From an uncultured Acidimicrobiales bacterium (GTDB lineage: Bacteria > Actinomycetota > Acidimicrobiia > Acidimicrobiales > CATQHL01): DNA of 64,000 nucleotides. Positions 7,948 through 16,105 of the stretch are shown here, one piece after another. Made by a program: the position numbers and the translations under genes. A model generated the notes under the pieces. It had not been told where the DNA came from. It saw nothing but the letters and a program-made list of their open reading frames with translations, and did not search any database. Where the stretch lies: NCBI GenBank assembly GCA_958295925.1, contig CATQHL010000001.1:819931-883930 (forward strand). Reading direction: 5' to 3'. Every line of letters starts with the position of its first letter. Position 1 is the stretch's first letter.

Positions 7948-10932
7948 CTACTGTCCCCAAGTTTCGACTGCCTGCCCTATCAGATCCTCAGCCTCATCGA
8001 TGCGCTGCTGATAAAGATCAAGCCGACCGTCCCGAAGCGCCTCGTCAGCGGCGGTGAACAGGGTGTAGGCGCGGGCAATCAGATCTTGCAGAACCTCGGA
8101 TTCCCCGCCCTCGGCCGGCGGGGTCGGGGGTGCCGTGGGCGACGGCGCCGTGGTGGTCGTAACAACGTCCGCCGGGGAGTCGTCGACCACGCTTGTGATG
8201 GTCTCCGTTGCGTCGCCCACGCAACCCTGGCCGGTGGCGTTCTCTATGCCAGATGTTGGCAGCAGCCCGAAGACGCTCTTCAAAGACTCCTCAAGGGTTG
8301 GGCACATGACCACGTTTTCGCCTAGCACCGCAATGACCTGTTGAAGCTCCGGCACCTCGGTGCTCGAAGCAACCACGTAGAGGGCCCTCACGTAGAGAAC
8401 CGAGGTCTCAATCGGAACCATCAGGAGGTCGCCGAACTCCACGCGTGAGCCTTGCTGATTCAACAGCGTGATCACTCGTGAGATTCCCAGGTCGCTTTGA
8501 ACCTTTGCGTTCACCAGCGCAGGACCGTCGGTCTCAAACGGAGGATCCACCCGATAGGCCACCAGTTCCCCGTATTCGTCGGGGTCTCCCTTGCCGACCA
8601 TGAATGCGATCAGTTCCTTGCGTTCGTCGTTGGCCGAGACCGGCACGTACGATCGGAGGATCACAAAGTCCTGATCCTCCTCTGAGGGCAGGCGGGTGAG
8701 CACGTAGTAGGGCTCTATTCGCGCTTCCCTGGGGTTGGAAATGGTGAGGCCATCAGGGGTGGTGATGGGATCTGCGGCAACCACCGTCACGGCGCCGGGG
8801 TCTTGTGCCACCGACCAGCCTTCGGCCTGCTCGTAGAACTCCAGCGGCTCCCCGAGCTGATAGCGGGCCCAGACATTCGTCTGCACCCTGAACAGGTCTT
8901 CCGGGTAGCGGATGTGATCCAAAATCTCCTCGGGCATGTCCTCAAAGTCGATGAAGAGCTTCGGGAAGGCCCTTCGGTAGGAGCCGATGATCGGGTCGTC
9001 GGGATCGATCACGTATAGGGAGACCGTGCCGTCGAATGCGTCCACGACGGCCTTGATGGAATTGCGGACGTAGTTGAAGTTGTGCCTCAGGCCGCTCTTC
9101 TTGTCGAGCTGCTCGTTGTCGGCCCTCTGCCCGTACGGGTATCGGGACGTGGTTGTATAAGCGTCGAGAATGTAGTGCACCCGGCCTTCTGCGATTATCG
9201 GATACGGGTCGGCGTCCATCTTGAGGAAGGGCGCCAGTTTCATGACACGCTCCCTGATGTCTCGGTAGAAGATCACGCGGCTCTCTTCGGTTACGAAGCC
9301 TGAGATGAGGGGATTGATGTCCCAGAACCGCAGGGCAAAAGCTGCCTGCCGGAAGAATCCACCGATCTGCACCCCGCCCCTGCCCCTGTAGGAGTAGGTG
9401 GCCTTCCCTGTTCCTTCCTCTACGTCCATCTCCAGTCGGCTGCTTCGCACCACCGCATAGTCTCTGAGGTCCTCGCCGTAATAGAGGCGCGGCTCCTCGA
9501 GGGGGACGTTCAGTTCGTTGTTAATCGGCAACCCACCTATCTTGAAGTCGGGCTTGCCTTCCTCTACTGTGCTCGCAGGCGCCAGGGAGACGCCGAAGCC
9601 GTGCGTGTAAGTAAGCGCTCGAGCCTCCCACGTGTTCTGGGGAAGGGCTTCCGGGTTGAGCTGACGAGCGCCGATAACAACGGGAGTGAGCTGCCCGTCT
9701 ATCTCGTAGCGGTCGGAGTCGAGGCTGTCGGCGAACCGGAAGAAGGTCGTCTCCGCTTCGTCCTTGTTAAAGGTTTCGTAGATGATCTCGGCGTCCTGCA
9801 AGGGCAGCGAATCAATAATTTCCGGATTGTCGAGGAGTTGCTGGTAGGTGAGATCGCCGGTGGACTTGAACGTTCGCGTATCGACGTTGCTCAAGCCCAT
9901 CGCCTCTCGGGTCGCCTCAATGTTTCGGGCTATGAACTCCTTTTCCTTGGCGGTCTCGTCAGGATCCACCTGGAAGCGCTGAATGATCAGCGGGTAAATG
10001 CCGCCCATCACGATGGCCACGAAGAGCCAGAGCCCCACACCCACCGTTGGAAGCACCCACCCCTTGCGTCTGATGTTGTAGAGCAGAAGCGCGCAAGCCA
10101 GCAGCGCTATAAGGATCAACAGCCAGTAGATGGGCAGCCTGGCTCTCACGTCGGTGTACGTGGCACCGTCCACCACCCCTGTACTCGAAGTGGTGAGCTC
10201 CCAGCGGCTCAAGTAGTAATCGCCCGCCTTGACCAGTGCGAGAGCCGCCAGCAGCACCGAAAGGTGAGCCTTCACATGCGGGGTTACACGGCCGCTCTTT
10301 TTCTGTAGCCGTATGCCCCCGTTCAGGTAGTGCGCCACTGCTGTGATGAAAAACGTAAGCAGCACCATGTTGAAGAGCCAATCCACCACATACGTGATGA
10401 ACGGGAGCTGGAACACGTAGAACCCGATGTCCAAGCCGAACTGGGGATCTGCCACGCCGAAGTCCACCCTGTTCGTCAGCAGCAGCCACTCCTCCCACTG
10501 ATCGGATGCGCCCGCCCCGATGGGAATGGCGAAGACAAGGGTGATGGCCAGCCGAACCAGAAGAGGGCGGCGCCCAGCCGAGGCGTGATAGCGCTTCAGC
10601 ACATCCTCTTCCGGCCCTGACGGGCGGGCCGAAGGTGCTAGCCGGTCGGCAATGGCAAGGTTGCCGTACAGGAAGGCGCCCAGGACTCCGATGAAGATGA
10701 GCGCCAGGACTATCTGGGAAACCAGCACCCGTTGCCAGACATCTTCTTGACCGAGGGCGTCGAACCAGAGGAAGTCGGTGTAGAAGCCTGCAATCCCTCG
10801 CAGCGACAGCAGCAGGATGACGACAGCGACAACCAGGATGAAGAGCCCCCATCTGAAGCGACTGGACTGGGCTATCTTCGGAAGTCGTGAAGGGCTTCGG
10901 GGCGCATCCCCTCCGCCCTTTGGCGTGGCCAT
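7948..10932 (-). CDS. UPF0182 family integral membrane protein
   Basis: A 994-residue protein of the UPF0182/COG1615 family, widespread in Actinobacteria and of unknown function. About seven hydrophobic segments occupy the first 300 residues, for example around residues 28-50 and 75-95. A long extracytoplasmic domain follows, with many conserved family phrases. Near the C-terminus is a low-complexity Thr/Pro stretch (about 910-930) and then a short helical tail rich in Ala, Glu and Asp. The gene begins nine bases after the DivIVA-like gene and precedes DUF2237, so it belongs to the envelope operon that starts with the Lon-like protease. The length is normal for the family. Confidence 0.92.
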   Translation of the reverse strand: MATPKGGGDAPRSPSRLPKIAQSSRFRWGLFILVVAVVILLLSLRGIAGFYTDFLWFDALGQEDVWQRVLVSQIVLALIFIGVLGAFLYGNLAIADRLAPSARPSGPEEDVLKRYHASAGRRPLLVRLAITLVFAIPIGAGASDQWEEWLLLTNRVDFGVADPQFGLDIGFYVFQLPFITYVVDWLFNMVLLTFFITAVAHYLNGGIRLQKKSGRVTPHVKAHLSVLLAALALVKAGDYYLSRWELTTSSTGVVDGATYTDVRARLPIYWLLILIALLACALLLYNIRRKGWVLPTVGVGLWLFVAIVMGGIYPLIIQRFQVDPDETAKEKEFIARNIEATREAMGLSNVDTRTFKSTGDLTYQQLLDNPEIIDSLPLQDAEIIYETFNKDEAETTFFRFADSLDSDRYEIDGQLTPVVIGARQLNPEALPQNTWEARALTYTHGFGVSLAPASTVEEGKPDFKIGGLPINNELNVPLEEPRLYYGEDLRDYAVVRSSRLEMDVEEGTGKATYSYRGRGGVQIGGFFRQAAFALRFWDINPLISGFVTEESRVIFYRDIRERVMKLAPFLKMDADPYPIIAEGRVHYILDAYTTTSRYPYGQRADNEQLDKKSGLRHNFNYVRNSIKAVVDAFDGTVSLYVIDPDDPIIGSYRRAFPKLFIDFEDMPEEILDHIRYPEDLFRVQTNVWARYQLGEPLEFYEQAEGWSVAQDPGAVTVVAADPITTPDGLTISNPREARIEPYYVLTRLPSEEDQDFVILRSYVPVSANDERKELIAFMVGKGDPDEYGELVAYRVDPPFETDGPALVNAKVQSDLGISRVITLLNQQGSRVEFGDLLMVPIETSVLYVRALYVVASSTEVPELQQVIAVLGENVVMCPTLEESLKSVFGLLPTSGIENATGQGCVGDATETITSVVDDSPADVVTTTTAPSPTAPPTPPAEGGESEVLQDLIARAYTLFTAADEALRDGRLDLYQQRIDEAEDLIGQAVETWGQ

Positions 10933-10941
10933 AAGGTGAGC

Positions 10942-11652
10942 CTACCCCTTTGACCCCGGGGTTTTGGCGGACTTGTCGCTTTTGCCCACCTGCTCTGCCC
11001 TGGCGCGGGCGAAGAGCTGATCTAGTTGTGGGGTGACAGTCGAGGTCTCCTGCTCGCCCTTGTCGCCCGAATCCCCTTCGGACGGCTCGCTTTGCGATTC
11101 CCTGACGGAGAGTTGCCGCTTCACGGCTTCGGGCGAGTCGTCCTGTGGCTCATCCCGAGCGCCGGGCGACGGAACGAATCCTGCAAGGCTTGCCGTCTCA
11201 AGCTCGGCGCACAACTCTTCGGGGCCAGGGCGGCGCGCCTCTCTCACACGTCCGGCCTCCAGATCACCGTGTGCGCGTGCCTCCCTCAGGGCAGCGTCCA
11301 GCCTTGCCAGAGGTTCTTCAAGCACTCCTGCAGCTTCCGCAATGGCGTCTCTCAATACGTCCCTGCCAGCACGCATTCGCACGATTTCGGCGTTCAGATC
11401 CACACGCCGGCGGGAAAGGTCTGCAAGGACCTCGTCTCTCCAGGCTTCCGCCACCCTGACCTCGGCTTGCGCGTCGGAATCGTCCCGGGCCTTCTCGCGG
11501 ATCTCGGCAACCTGCTGCTTCAACTCGCTCACAAGCAGGGTGAGCGAGGCCATCTCCTTGACCACCTCTTCTTGAAACATCAGCACTTCCGTCGGGTTGT
11601 ATCCCTTTCGGACGGTGTTGAATCTTCTTGACCGGACTTCCTCCGGAGTCAT
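10942..11652 (-). CDS. DivIVA-domain coiled-coil protein
   Basis: A 236-residue protein. Its first 35 residues match the membrane-binding DivIVA crossover motif (RSRRFNTVRKGYNPTEV). A coiled coil of about 100 residues follows (roughly 25-150), then an acidic Ser/Glu/Asp-rich tail of low complexity. DivIVA family members sense curved membrane and organise polar growth or septation in Actinobacteria. This one is shorter than Wag31 and may be an accessory paralogue. Its ATG overlaps the TGA of the Lon-like protease gene (ATGA), which implies translational coupling. The exact role is inferred from the domain only. Confidence 0.75.
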   Translation of the reverse strand: MTPEEVRSRRFNTVRKGYNPTEVLMFQEEVVKEMASLTLLVSELKQQVAEIREKARDDSDAQAEVRVAEAWRDEVLADLSRRRVDLNAEIVRMRAGRDVLRDAIAEAAGVLEEPLARLDAALREARAHGDLEAGRVREARRPGPEELCAELETASLAGFVPSPGARDEPQDDSPEAVKRQLSVRESQSEPSEGDSGDKGEQETSTVTPQLDQLFARARAEQVGKSDKSAKTPGSKG

Positions 11653-12860
11653 TCCGAACTGACTCCCGGCCTCTGCGATGTGAGCAGGTCCGTGTTTTCA
11701 GCGCACAACTCGATGGCGCTTAGCGCATCTTTCACCGATCCCACTTCCATGACCACCATCGAACCCCGTAAGGCGCTGCGCGCATCGGCGCCATGGGCAG
11801 ATGGGACGAGCATCATGTGGTAACCGTCGCGCTCTGCGGCCACGGCTTTCTGCATCACCCCTCCCACTCCTCCCACATTTCCATCCGAGAGAATCGTACC
11901 TGTTGCGGCCACCAGGCATTCCCCGCTGAGATCGCCCGGGGTAAGCAGGTCGATGATCGTGAGGGTAAATACCAATCCAGCTGAGGGTCCGCCGACATTG
12001 CCCACGTCAAACTCCACGCAGACATGCAACTTCGAGCACACGTCCTCGCTCTGAGCACGCTCCTCCAAAGTCACTCCCAGAAATGGCTTTGCCTGCTCCT
12101 CCAAAACCCCGACGGCTTCCTCTAGGCAGGGGTCGTTCCTCGAACCAAGTGGGATCGTATGGGTCTCGGTCTCACCCGACAGCAGCGACCTGACCTCGAT
12201 CTCAAGGACATCCCCGATTGCCTGATCCTTGATCACTTCCTGCAGCTCGGCGATGGACTTCATTTGTTCACCGTATGCGCTCAGAATCGTGTCGCCCATC
12301 CCCAGGATTCCGTCGGCCGCCGAACAGGGAATTATGCCGCGAATCACGATCTCTATCAAGGATGAAAGGTCGAACTCCAGCTCGTTGAAAGCCACGAATT
12401 TTGCAACATCGTGCGAGACGTTCATTAGGCGGAGGTCGTCTTCACGGCGCTGCTCGGCCGGAAGGTTGCGATTGAAGATATTGGAGGGGACGATGCTCAT
12501 TCTGTCGTCGAGGCTTGCGGCCAACCACTGCGCCGGCGACAGTGGGCCTCTGACGGAAATGGTAACAAAGCCGATTCCGTTTGTCGGCGCATGGACCTCT
12601 GTTCCACTTACCTTGATCGCATCCGTGCCGAGCGTGACATCTCCGGGGCGAAAAACATAGTAGGGAAGGCTGACGGTCAGCAGGATAAGACAGATGCCCC
12701 CGGCCACCGCCAGGACGGCCGAAATCCTCAGCACCCTGCGACGACGCCGCACCAGGAACACTCTTAAGCGACGCAGGAGCCTCCGGGTGCGGCTCGCCCG
12801 CCGCCATCGCTTTGGCTCAGGACCGGCCGTCAGCTTTGCCAGGAATCTCTTCTGCTTCAT
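11649..12860 (-). CDS. PDZ/Lon-like (S16) membrane serine protease, YlbL type
   Basis: A 403-residue protein. A basic N-terminal region (residues 15-45) is followed by one membrane segment (about 46-66), then a PDZ-like domain (about 165-245) and a Lon-type proteolytic domain. The Ser/Lys catalytic dyad is visible as Ser293 in GGPSAG and Lys338 in GGVMQKAV. Proteins of this type are membrane-anchored with the protease outside the membrane; YlbL of Bacillus is the best known relative. It opens an operon with DivIVA-like, UPF0182 and DUF2237 genes. At least five cysteines lie in the extracytoplasmic part, which is many for such a domain. Confidence 0.85.
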   Translation of the reverse strand: MKQKRFLAKLTAGPEPKRWRRASRTRRLLRRLRVFLVRRRRRVLRISAVLAVAGGICLILLTVSLPYYVFRPGDVTLGTDAIKVSGTEVHAPTNGIGFVTISVRGPLSPAQWLAASLDDRMSIVPSNIFNRNLPAEQRREDDLRLMNVSHDVAKFVAFNELEFDLSSLIEIVIRGIIPCSAADGILGMGDTILSAYGEQMKSIAELQEVIKDQAIGDVLEIEVRSLLSGETETHTIPLGSRNDPCLEEAVGVLEEQAKPFLGVTLEERAQSEDVCSKLHVCVEFDVGNVGGPSAGLVFTLTIIDLLTPGDLSGECLVAATGTILSDGNVGGVGGVMQKAVAAERDGYHMMLVPSAHGADARSALRGSMVVMEVGSVKDALSAIELCAENTDLLTSQRPGVSSE

Positions 12861-12910
12861 CTCTCAGCGTTAGGCTGAATTATCGGATCAAAGAATTACT
12901 CGGAGTCGGA

Positions 12911-13144
12911 TTGACTCTCGCCCCCGACGAACCACAAGCCCAGGGATATCGGGAACAAAAAAGGGACCCGTTCAGTCGACAGCGCCCTCACAAGGGAAAG
13001 CGAGCTCGTTTCCTATGGTGGCAGCGCCTCGGGGCAGCCGCGGGACTGCTTCTCGTCATCGGGGCACTGGGAACGCTCCTGGCGGCGTCAGTGGGGGTGT
13101 TTGTCTTCACAGCCGGGTTGGCCCTGGAAAGCATCATCAGCTAA
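12911..13144 (+). CDS. Small hypothetical membrane protein
   Basis: A 77-residue reading frame on the plus strand, unrecognised. The N-terminal half is polar and basic (many Gln, Arg, Lys). The C-terminal third is strongly hydrophobic (about 45 residues, LGAAAGLLLVIGALGTLLAA onward) and would form one long or two short membrane helices. An ATG at 12812 would extend it into the divergent protease gene; the TTG at 12911 with GGAG five bases upstream avoids that overlap. It converges with the mreB-like gene with only seven bases between stops. It could be real, but coding evidence is thin. Confidence 0.4.
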   Translation: MTLAPDEPQAQGYREQKRDPFSRQRPHKGKRARFLWWQRLGAAAGLLLVIGALGTLLAASVGVFVFTAGLALESIIS

Positions 13145-13165
13145 GAGGCGATCACTCGCCGTCTT
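13143..13165. terminator. Hairpin between convergent gene ends
   Basis: AAGA and GGCGA pair with TCGCC and TCTT across a TCAC loop, with one bulged G, giving a nine-pair stem between the stop codons of the small membrane protein gene and the mreB-like gene. There is no clear T-run, so this is only a candidate for a bidirectional terminator. Confidence 0.35.
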
Positions 13166-14162
13166 CTATGTCGATCAGCATCCCTCTCATCAGGTCAAGC
13201 GATGTCAAGGAGCGGCCCGCTCCCTGCACCACGCATTCAAGGGGATTTTCGACCATGTGCACTGGCACACCCGATTCGTTGGCTATTCGCTGATTAAGTT
13301 CTGGCAGCAGGCTGCCTCCCCCTGTCAAGTAGAGCCCGCGCCCGGCGATATCCCTGGCAAGCTCCGGCGGAGCCTTGGAGACGCAGTTCATAACCACGTT
13401 CATGATTGCACTCAGGGGCGACTGGATGGCTTCGTGAATTTCTGTGGAAGAAAGGCGGAGCACCTGGGGCATGCTCACCGCCGTGCGCCGACCGCGCACT
13501 TCCATCGATGCCTCGGGGCCACCCAGCAGCGCCCGACCGATGGTGATCTTGATTTTCTCGGCTGTCTGGTCGCCCAAGGCCACGCCGTATGTTTCGCGGA
13601 CGTGCCTGTGTATGGCGTCGTCTATCGAGAAAGACCCGATTCGCTCCGCCTCTATCGCCACCACACCGCCGGTAGACGCCAGCAGGGCTTCGGTGGTTCC
13701 GCCGCCGATGTCCACAATGAGGTTCCCCACCGGCTGGTCTATTGGAAGGTTGGCGCCCAAAGCCGCCGCCATCGGCTGCTCCATCAACAGTACCGTTCCC
13801 GCCCCGGCCCGTCTGGCGGCCAGTTTCACGGCTCGAATCTCCACGAGGGTCAGCGCCGAAGGAATGCAGATGACCACTTTGGGACGGTTGAACCGGCTCA
13901 CCCCGACTTTTTGGAAGATTGACCTGAGCATCCTTGCCGTGATGTCGAAGTCGGTTATGGCACCGTGGCGGAGAGGACGAATGGCCTTTATGTGACTGGG
14001 GGTTCTGCCTACCATCCTCCAGGCGTCTGTCCCCATTGCCAGCACCTCCCCAGTCTCCTCTTGAACGGCGATGACCGAGTGCTCCCTGAACACAACACCC
14101 TGGCCTTCTGCATAGACAAGCGTGTTGGCTGTGCCCAGATCTATCGCCAGAAGGCGTGCCAC
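13152..14162 (-). CDS. mreB: MreB-like bacterial actin
   Basis: A 336-residue actin-fold protein of normal MreB length. The ATPase signature motifs are all visible: phosphate-1 (IDLGTANT, residues 7-14), phosphate-2 (VDIGGGTTE, mid-protein) and the adenosine motif (LTGGGSLLPEL). MreB forms membrane-bound filaments that position peptidoglycan synthesis in rods; in Actinobacteria it is often absent or has sporulation roles. No mreC or mreD gene is adjacent. Instead it follows a 59-residue membrane protein, MoaE and an epimerase-like gene on the same strand. The start is GTG. A specialised MreB/Mbl paralogue is possible. Confidence 0.9.
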   Translation of the reverse strand: MARLLAIDLGTANTLVYAEGQGVVFREHSVIAVQEETGEVLAMGTDAWRMVGRTPSHIKAIRPLRHGAITDFDITARMLRSIFQKVGVSRFNRPKVVICIPSALTLVEIRAVKLAARRAGAGTVLLMEQPMAAALGANLPIDQPVGNLIVDIGGGTTEALLASTGGVVAIEAERIGSFSIDDAIHRHVRETYGVALGDQTAEKIKITIGRALLGGPEASMEVRGRRTAVSMPQVLRLSSTEIHEAIQSPLSAIMNVVMNCVSKAPPELARDIAGRGLYLTGGGSLLPELNQRIANESGVPVHMVENPLECVVQGAGRSLTSLDLMRGMLIDIEDGE

Positions 14163-14168
14163 CAGGCG

Positions 14169-14348
14169 TTACCTGACCTTCTTGCGCCCGCGCGACTCAC
14201 GCTTGCGGGGACGCAGGGCTGAGAGCTCCTCCTCGAAACGGTCAACGCTGGACATGAAGGTGGATCTGTCCCTGTGGCGAATCCAGAGGTACAGGAATCC
14301 GAGTATGCAAACTGCCACGGCCACCACAAGAAAAACCAAACCGCTCAT
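14169..14348 (-). CDS. 59-residue single-pass membrane protein
   Basis: A short protein of 59 residues with one N-terminal hydrophobic helix (residues 3-22) followed by a strongly basic tail (RPRKRESRGRKK). The ATG at 14348 overlaps the TGA of the moaE gene as ATGA, which decides the start and suggests coupled translation. It ends six bases before the mreB-like start, so it may be a membrane partner of that filament or simply an operon passenger. I cannot assign a family. Confidence 0.6.
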   Translation of the reverse strand: MSGLVFLVVAVAVCILGFLYLWIRHRDRSTFMSSVDRFEEELSALRPRKRESRGRKKVR

Positions 14349-14860
14349 GTTCCCTTGGCTTCCCTTACCTCCACTGCGGAACGTGTCCTGCCCAAGTAGT
14401 CCTTGATGTGCTCCACGTGCTGGGTCTCCAGCCCCCAACTCTCACCGTCCTGGTGTTTTTCGCGCTTCCAGATGGGAACTGTGGCCTTTAGGGCGTCAAT
14501 GCAGAAGGAAGCCGCTGCAAACGCCTCGATTCGGTGTGGGGCTGAGATCACCACCAACACCGCCGCTTCGGTTACGGATAGGCGGCCAACCCGGTGCAGG
14601 AGAGCGATGCGCCCCAATGATCCCCACTCCGACCGGGCATGCCCTGCAACTTCCTTCAAGCAGCGCTCGGCCTGCTCCTCGTACGCCTCGTAGGTGATCT
14701 CGCATACGCCAAGGCGATCACCGGAATGGTCTCGCACGACTCCGGAAAACGAAACCACCGCGCCACACCTCGGTATGACCGCCCAAGCAGCGGCTTCTTC
14801 GAGGGGAAGTCGCTCGGAAGAGATGCCTACCCAGGTATCCCCGTTTCGTGGAACTCGCAC
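14345..14860 (-). CDS. moaE: Molybdopterin synthase catalytic subunit MoaE
   Basis: About 171 residues. MoaE transfers sulfur from the MoaD thiocarboxylate to precursor Z in molybdenum cofactor synthesis. The family's blocks are clear: GAVVSFSGVVRDHS, ITYEAYEEQA, HRVG, and the active-site lysines in KATVPIWKREK. The start is uncertain: the GTG at 14860 gives a normal length, whereas a TTG at 14911 overlaps the TGA of the upstream epimerase gene and would add 17 residues. No moaD, moaA or moaC gene is next to it. The ThiF/rhodanese protein at 38215-39381 is a possible sulfur-transfer partner elsewhere in the window. Confidence 0.85.
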   Translation of the reverse strand: MRVPRNGDTWVGISSERLPLEEAAAWAVIPRCGAVVSFSGVVRDHSGDRLGVCEITYEAYEEQAERCLKEVAGHARSEWGSLGRIALLHRVGRLSVTEAAVLVVISAPHRIEAFAAASFCIDALKATVPIWKREKHQDGESWGLETQHVEHIKDYLGRTRSAVEVREAKGT

Positions 14861-14907
14861 GTAACTAATGATACGGCTTGTGGAAAACGTTAGGACGACT
14901 TTCCCGG

Positions 14908-15972
14908 TCAATGCTTTCGCGAGGAGCGGCGACGCCTCGCCAGCACCCCAATGGCCACCCCAAGAGAGACCGCAGCTACAGCAACAGATGCCCACAGCAC
15001 ATGCCTTTGCCTCACTGCGGAACTCATCATGGCCCATGGCCTGGCAGGGTAGGCAGCGACGTACGCCTCCTCGTTGCCGTAGCACGGCTCCCATCCCTCG
15101 GAGCGCAGGCGCTTGTTCGAAACCACCCAACTCTGTCGGATGTAGGGCACTATTCCAGGAGGGGTAGGAGCCAGACGCAGTTTCCAGAAGATCCTCGCAA
15201 GGCAGGAGGCCACACCACGAGGAAATCGAACCCTCGGCATTCGCCCGCTCAGCCTCCTGACCTCCTCGGCGTTCACATGGCCGTCGGGGGCAACGTTGTA
15301 GACGCCGCAGAGATTTCCCAACACTGCAGCTTCGACGGCCGCAGCGAGGTCATCGAGATGAAGGAACTGCACGCTCGGGGTTTCCTCCCCGAAGGCAACT
15401 TCAGTGGCGGCGCGCATGGTTCTGGCCACCCAGCTGTTCTCGCCGGAGGAAACCGCTGTCACCGGGCGCAACACAACGAGCCGGACCCAGGGGTTGTCAG
15501 TATGCCAGGCGGCGGCGAGCCGCTCCATCTCGGCTTTTTGGACGGCAAAGCTGAATCCGGGATTTGGGCGCACCGGGGCGCATTCGTCAAGCGGCAGGGA
15601 ATTGTTGGGCCACGCCCCGTAGACCATGGCGCTGGACATGAGCACCAGGCCGTTTACCCGTGATTCGGAAATAGCGGCCAGAAGCCTCCTCAGAACCTCG
15701 TTGTCGAGGTGCGCCGACTCGAGGCCGTCACGTCCTGGACTGAACGCCGAGACTAGATGAGCCACGACATCGACTCCGTCAAGAATGGCTGCCAAGTCAT
15801 CGGTACGGAGATCGCCCTGCGTGACGTCCATGTCCAGATCCTGTGAAAGAGGAAGAGCGTCCACTCCCACGACCTTGCATTCCACGTTGGAAGCCGCTAG
15901 GCGAACCGCCAGACGAGACCCGATCGAACCTGCTACGCCGGTTATGACGACGGTTGCCTTCTTTGACCCCAT
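14908..15972 (-). CDS. NAD-dependent epimerase/dehydratase-like protein with C-terminal membrane anchor
   Basis: A 354-residue extended-SDR protein. The N-terminal GVAGSIGS (residues 12-19) binds NAD(P), and SSAMVYG (113-119) supplies the serine. The expected YxxxK tyrosine is replaced: the aligned segment reads F142-A-V-Q-K146, so normal SDR redox chemistry may be lost or altered. A hydrophobic helix near residues 325-345 followed by RRRRSSRKH looks like a membrane anchor, which is unusual for the family. It is first in a four-gene run with moaE and mreB-like, and divergent from the DUF2342-type gene. Substrate unknown. Confidence 0.8.
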   Translation of the reverse strand: MGSKKATVVITGVAGSIGSRLAVRLAASNVECKVVGVDALPLSQDLDMDVTQGDLRTDDLAAILDGVDVVAHLVSAFSPGRDGLESAHLDNEVLRRLLAAISESRVNGLVLMSSAMVYGAWPNNSLPLDECAPVRPNPGFSFAVQKAEMERLAAAWHTDNPWVRLVVLRPVTAVSSGENSWVARTMRAATEVAFGEETPSVQFLHLDDLAAAVEAAVLGNLCGVYNVAPDGHVNAEEVRRLSGRMPRVRFPRGVASCLARIFWKLRLAPTPPGIVPYIRQSWVVSNKRLRSEGWEPCYGNEEAYVAAYPARPWAMMSSAVRQRHVLWASVAVAAVSLGVAIGVLARRRRSSRKH

Positions 15973-16038
15973 CGAGGTTCACGGTAGCTACTTCGTAACC
16001 CCTTTGGAATGTTTGGGCTCCCACACGACTGCCTTCTT

Positions 16039-16064
16039 TGACAGTGTCAGGAGGGGTCAACCCC
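16039..16064. promoter_or_regulatory. Two short palindromes in a divergent intergenic region
   Basis: TGACA-G-TGTCA (16039-16049) and GGGGT-CA-ACCCC (16053-16064) lie between the divergent epimerase-like and DUF2342-like genes. Both are exact inverted repeats with tiny spacers. They might be operator sites, but no adjacent regulator gene is known and chance is not excluded. Confidence 0.25.
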
Positions 16065-16105
16065 ACATTCTCTACATTCAAGTTGAACCGCCCTAGCATT
16101 GTCTT

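Noticed and set aside
9601-10308. A 235-codon plus-strand frame inside the UPF0182 gene.
   Set aside because: It is antisense to a well-supported family member and shows no recognisable motif.
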